DNA of 64,000 nt from Bradyrhizobium sp. JYMT SZCCT0428 (GTDB lineage Bacteria > Pseudomonadota > Alphaproteobacteria > Rhizobiales > Xanthobacteraceae), in NCBI RefSeq assembly GCF_018131075.1, contig NZ_JAFCLS010000005.1, positions 186,001-250,000 on the forward strand. Reading direction: 5' to 3'. Below are positions 63,215 to 64,000 of this stretch, piece after piece; position 1 is the stretch's first letter, and every line of letters begins with the position of its first letter. The translations under genes were made by a program, and so were the position numbers. The notes under the pieces are model-generated. The model did not search any database and was not told the origin of the DNA. It worked only from the letters and a program-made list of their open reading frames with translations.

Positions 63215-64000
63215 ATGGACGCCCAAGTTAGCAACCGCAAATTGCCGAGAAATGGCGCGCACGGCGGCTTCGTCCGCGTTCAAGGAGCCCGTGAGCACAA
63301 TCTAAAGAACGTCTCGCTTGAAATTCCTCGCAACGCCCTTGTGGTATTCACAGGCGTCTCAGGATCCGGCAAATCGTCTTTGGCGTTTGGTACGCTCTAT
63401 GCGGAAGCGCAACGCCGCTATCTTGAATCCGTTTCACCCTACGCGCGCCGGCTGTTTCACCAGATGGCGGTGCCCGAGGTGGATGAGATCGAGGGTCTGC
63501 CCCCGGCGGTGGCGCTGCAGCAACAACGCGGATCGCCCACCACTAGGTCGTCGGTGGGAAGCGTCACGACATTGTCGAACCTGCTGCGAATGCTGTATTC
63601 GCGCGCTGGTGACTACCCGCCTAATGAGCCGCTGCTGTATGCGGAGGCGTTCTCGCCGAACACGCCTGAGGGGGCCTGTCCGCATTGCCATGGCATCGGC
63701 CGCGTCCACGAGGTCAGTGAGCGCTCGCTGGTGCCTGATGACAGGCTGACCATCCGGGAACGGGCCGTCGCCGCGTGGCCGACTGCCTGGCAGGGGCAGA
63801 ACCTGCGGGACATCCTGGTCACCCTCGGCTACGACGTCGATAGGCCATGGCGAGAACTTCCGAAGAAGGACCGCAATTGGATCCTCTTTACCGACGAACA
63901 ACCGACAGTGCCGGTCTACGCCGGATATACTCCCGCCGAGACAAAGCGAGCGCTCAAGCGCAAGGAGGAGCCCAGTTATCAGGGGACCTTCACCGGGGCC
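63215..64000 (+). CDS. uvrA: UvrA2-like excinuclease ABC subunit A (3' partial)
   Basis: Opens at ATG 63215 (AAGGGAC upstream) and stays open to the window end, so about 262 residues are seen. Walker [16 protein letters not shown], then [40 protein letters not shown] and [10 protein letters not shown] are the UvrA frame but with changes typical of UvrA2 paralogues; a Cys-x2-Cys ([10 protein letters not shown]) zinc-finger half is present. UvrA2 is a DNA-repair ATPase paralogue, some linked to drug resistance. Transcribed away from the chemosensory operon with 184 bases between, where both promoters must lie. Confidence 0.85.
   Translation, partial: MDAQVSNRKLPRNGAHGGFVRVQGAREHNLKNVSLEIPRNALVVFTGVSGSGKSSLAFGTLYAEAQRRYLESVSPYARRLFHQMAVPEVDEIEGLPPAVALQQQRGSPTTRSSVGSVTTLSNLLRMLYSRAGDYPPNEPLLYAEAFSPNTPEGACPHCHGIGRVHEVSERSLVPDDRLTIRERAVAAWPTAWQGQNLRDILVTLGYDVDRPWRELPKKDRNWILFTDEQPTVPVYAGYTPAETKRALKRKEEPSYQGTFTGA

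Noticed and set aside
1..64000. CRISPR arrays, rRNA operons, insertion sequences with intact transposase
   Set aside because: No regularly spaced repeats, rRNA or transposase frame was found; the only mobile-type enzyme is the serine recombinase.

Overview
The window looks like chromosome of a Bradyrhizobium/Rhodopseudomonas-type alphaproteobacterium (Nitrobacteraceae). This is inferred from high GC, rhizobial-style DctB/DctD, a class I PHA synthase, a DUF3551-type secreted protein, many tiny secreted or single-TM proteins, and a caspase-like plus OmpA pair. No rRNA, complete tRNA or CRISPR array was seen.

Layout. (1) 1-11 kb, carbon and redox metabolism: the 3' part of a malic enzyme (MaeB), a type II NADH dehydrogenase, a cyanide-insensitive-type bd quinol oxidase whose two subunit genes are both frameshifted, a DctB/DctD-like two-component pair and a PHA synthase. 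(2) 11-19 kb: an RND efflux pump with its adaptor, then an OmpR-type regulator and kinase. (3) 18.7-21.5 kb: tiny secreted proteins, including a DUF3551 gene interrupted by an amber codon, and an ABM-fold monooxygenase. (4) 21.5-32.3 kb, amide utilisation: AmiR-like antiterminator, a truncated AmiC-like sensor, then amidase, formamidase/acetamidase, a complete LIV-type ABC transporter, an SDR and a second amidase. (5) 32.3-41.5 kb, an eroding mobile-element-like region: large serine recombinase, doubly frameshifted HlyD adaptor, fragment of an MFS exporter and two diverged direct repeats about 8.4 kb apart, with a tRNA-Lys-like fragment beside the right copy. An intact caspase-like protein and an OmpA-like protein lie inside it. 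(6) 41.5-50 kb: small stress or envelope genes (Nudix, CsbD, Gly/Tyr-rich protein, AI-2E-family exporter, Zn alcohol dehydrogenase, several peptides of 34-72 aa). (7) 50.2-63.0 kb: one long minus-strand chemosensory operon. (8) 63.2 kb to the end: the start of a divergent UvrA2-like gene.

The most interesting system is the chemosensory operon. In transcription order it encodes a soluble receptor with two MCP hairpin tips, a CheW with three CheW domains, CheB, a HEAT-repeat protein, CheR, CheY, CheA, a STAS-like protein, a stand-alone receiver, a CheC-like phosphatase, a PAS hybrid histidine kinase and a final receiver. There are no flagellar genes nearby and no CheD or CheZ, so an output other than flagellar motility is plausible. 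The amide region appears to pair uptake with hydrolysis, while its cognate sensor has been lost.

The window carries many broken genes (cydA, cydB, hlyD twice, an MFS gene, DUF3551, amiC, a hydrolase). Some of the single-base shifts lie in G/C runs and could be sequencing errors, so real decay and base-calling error cannot be separated here.
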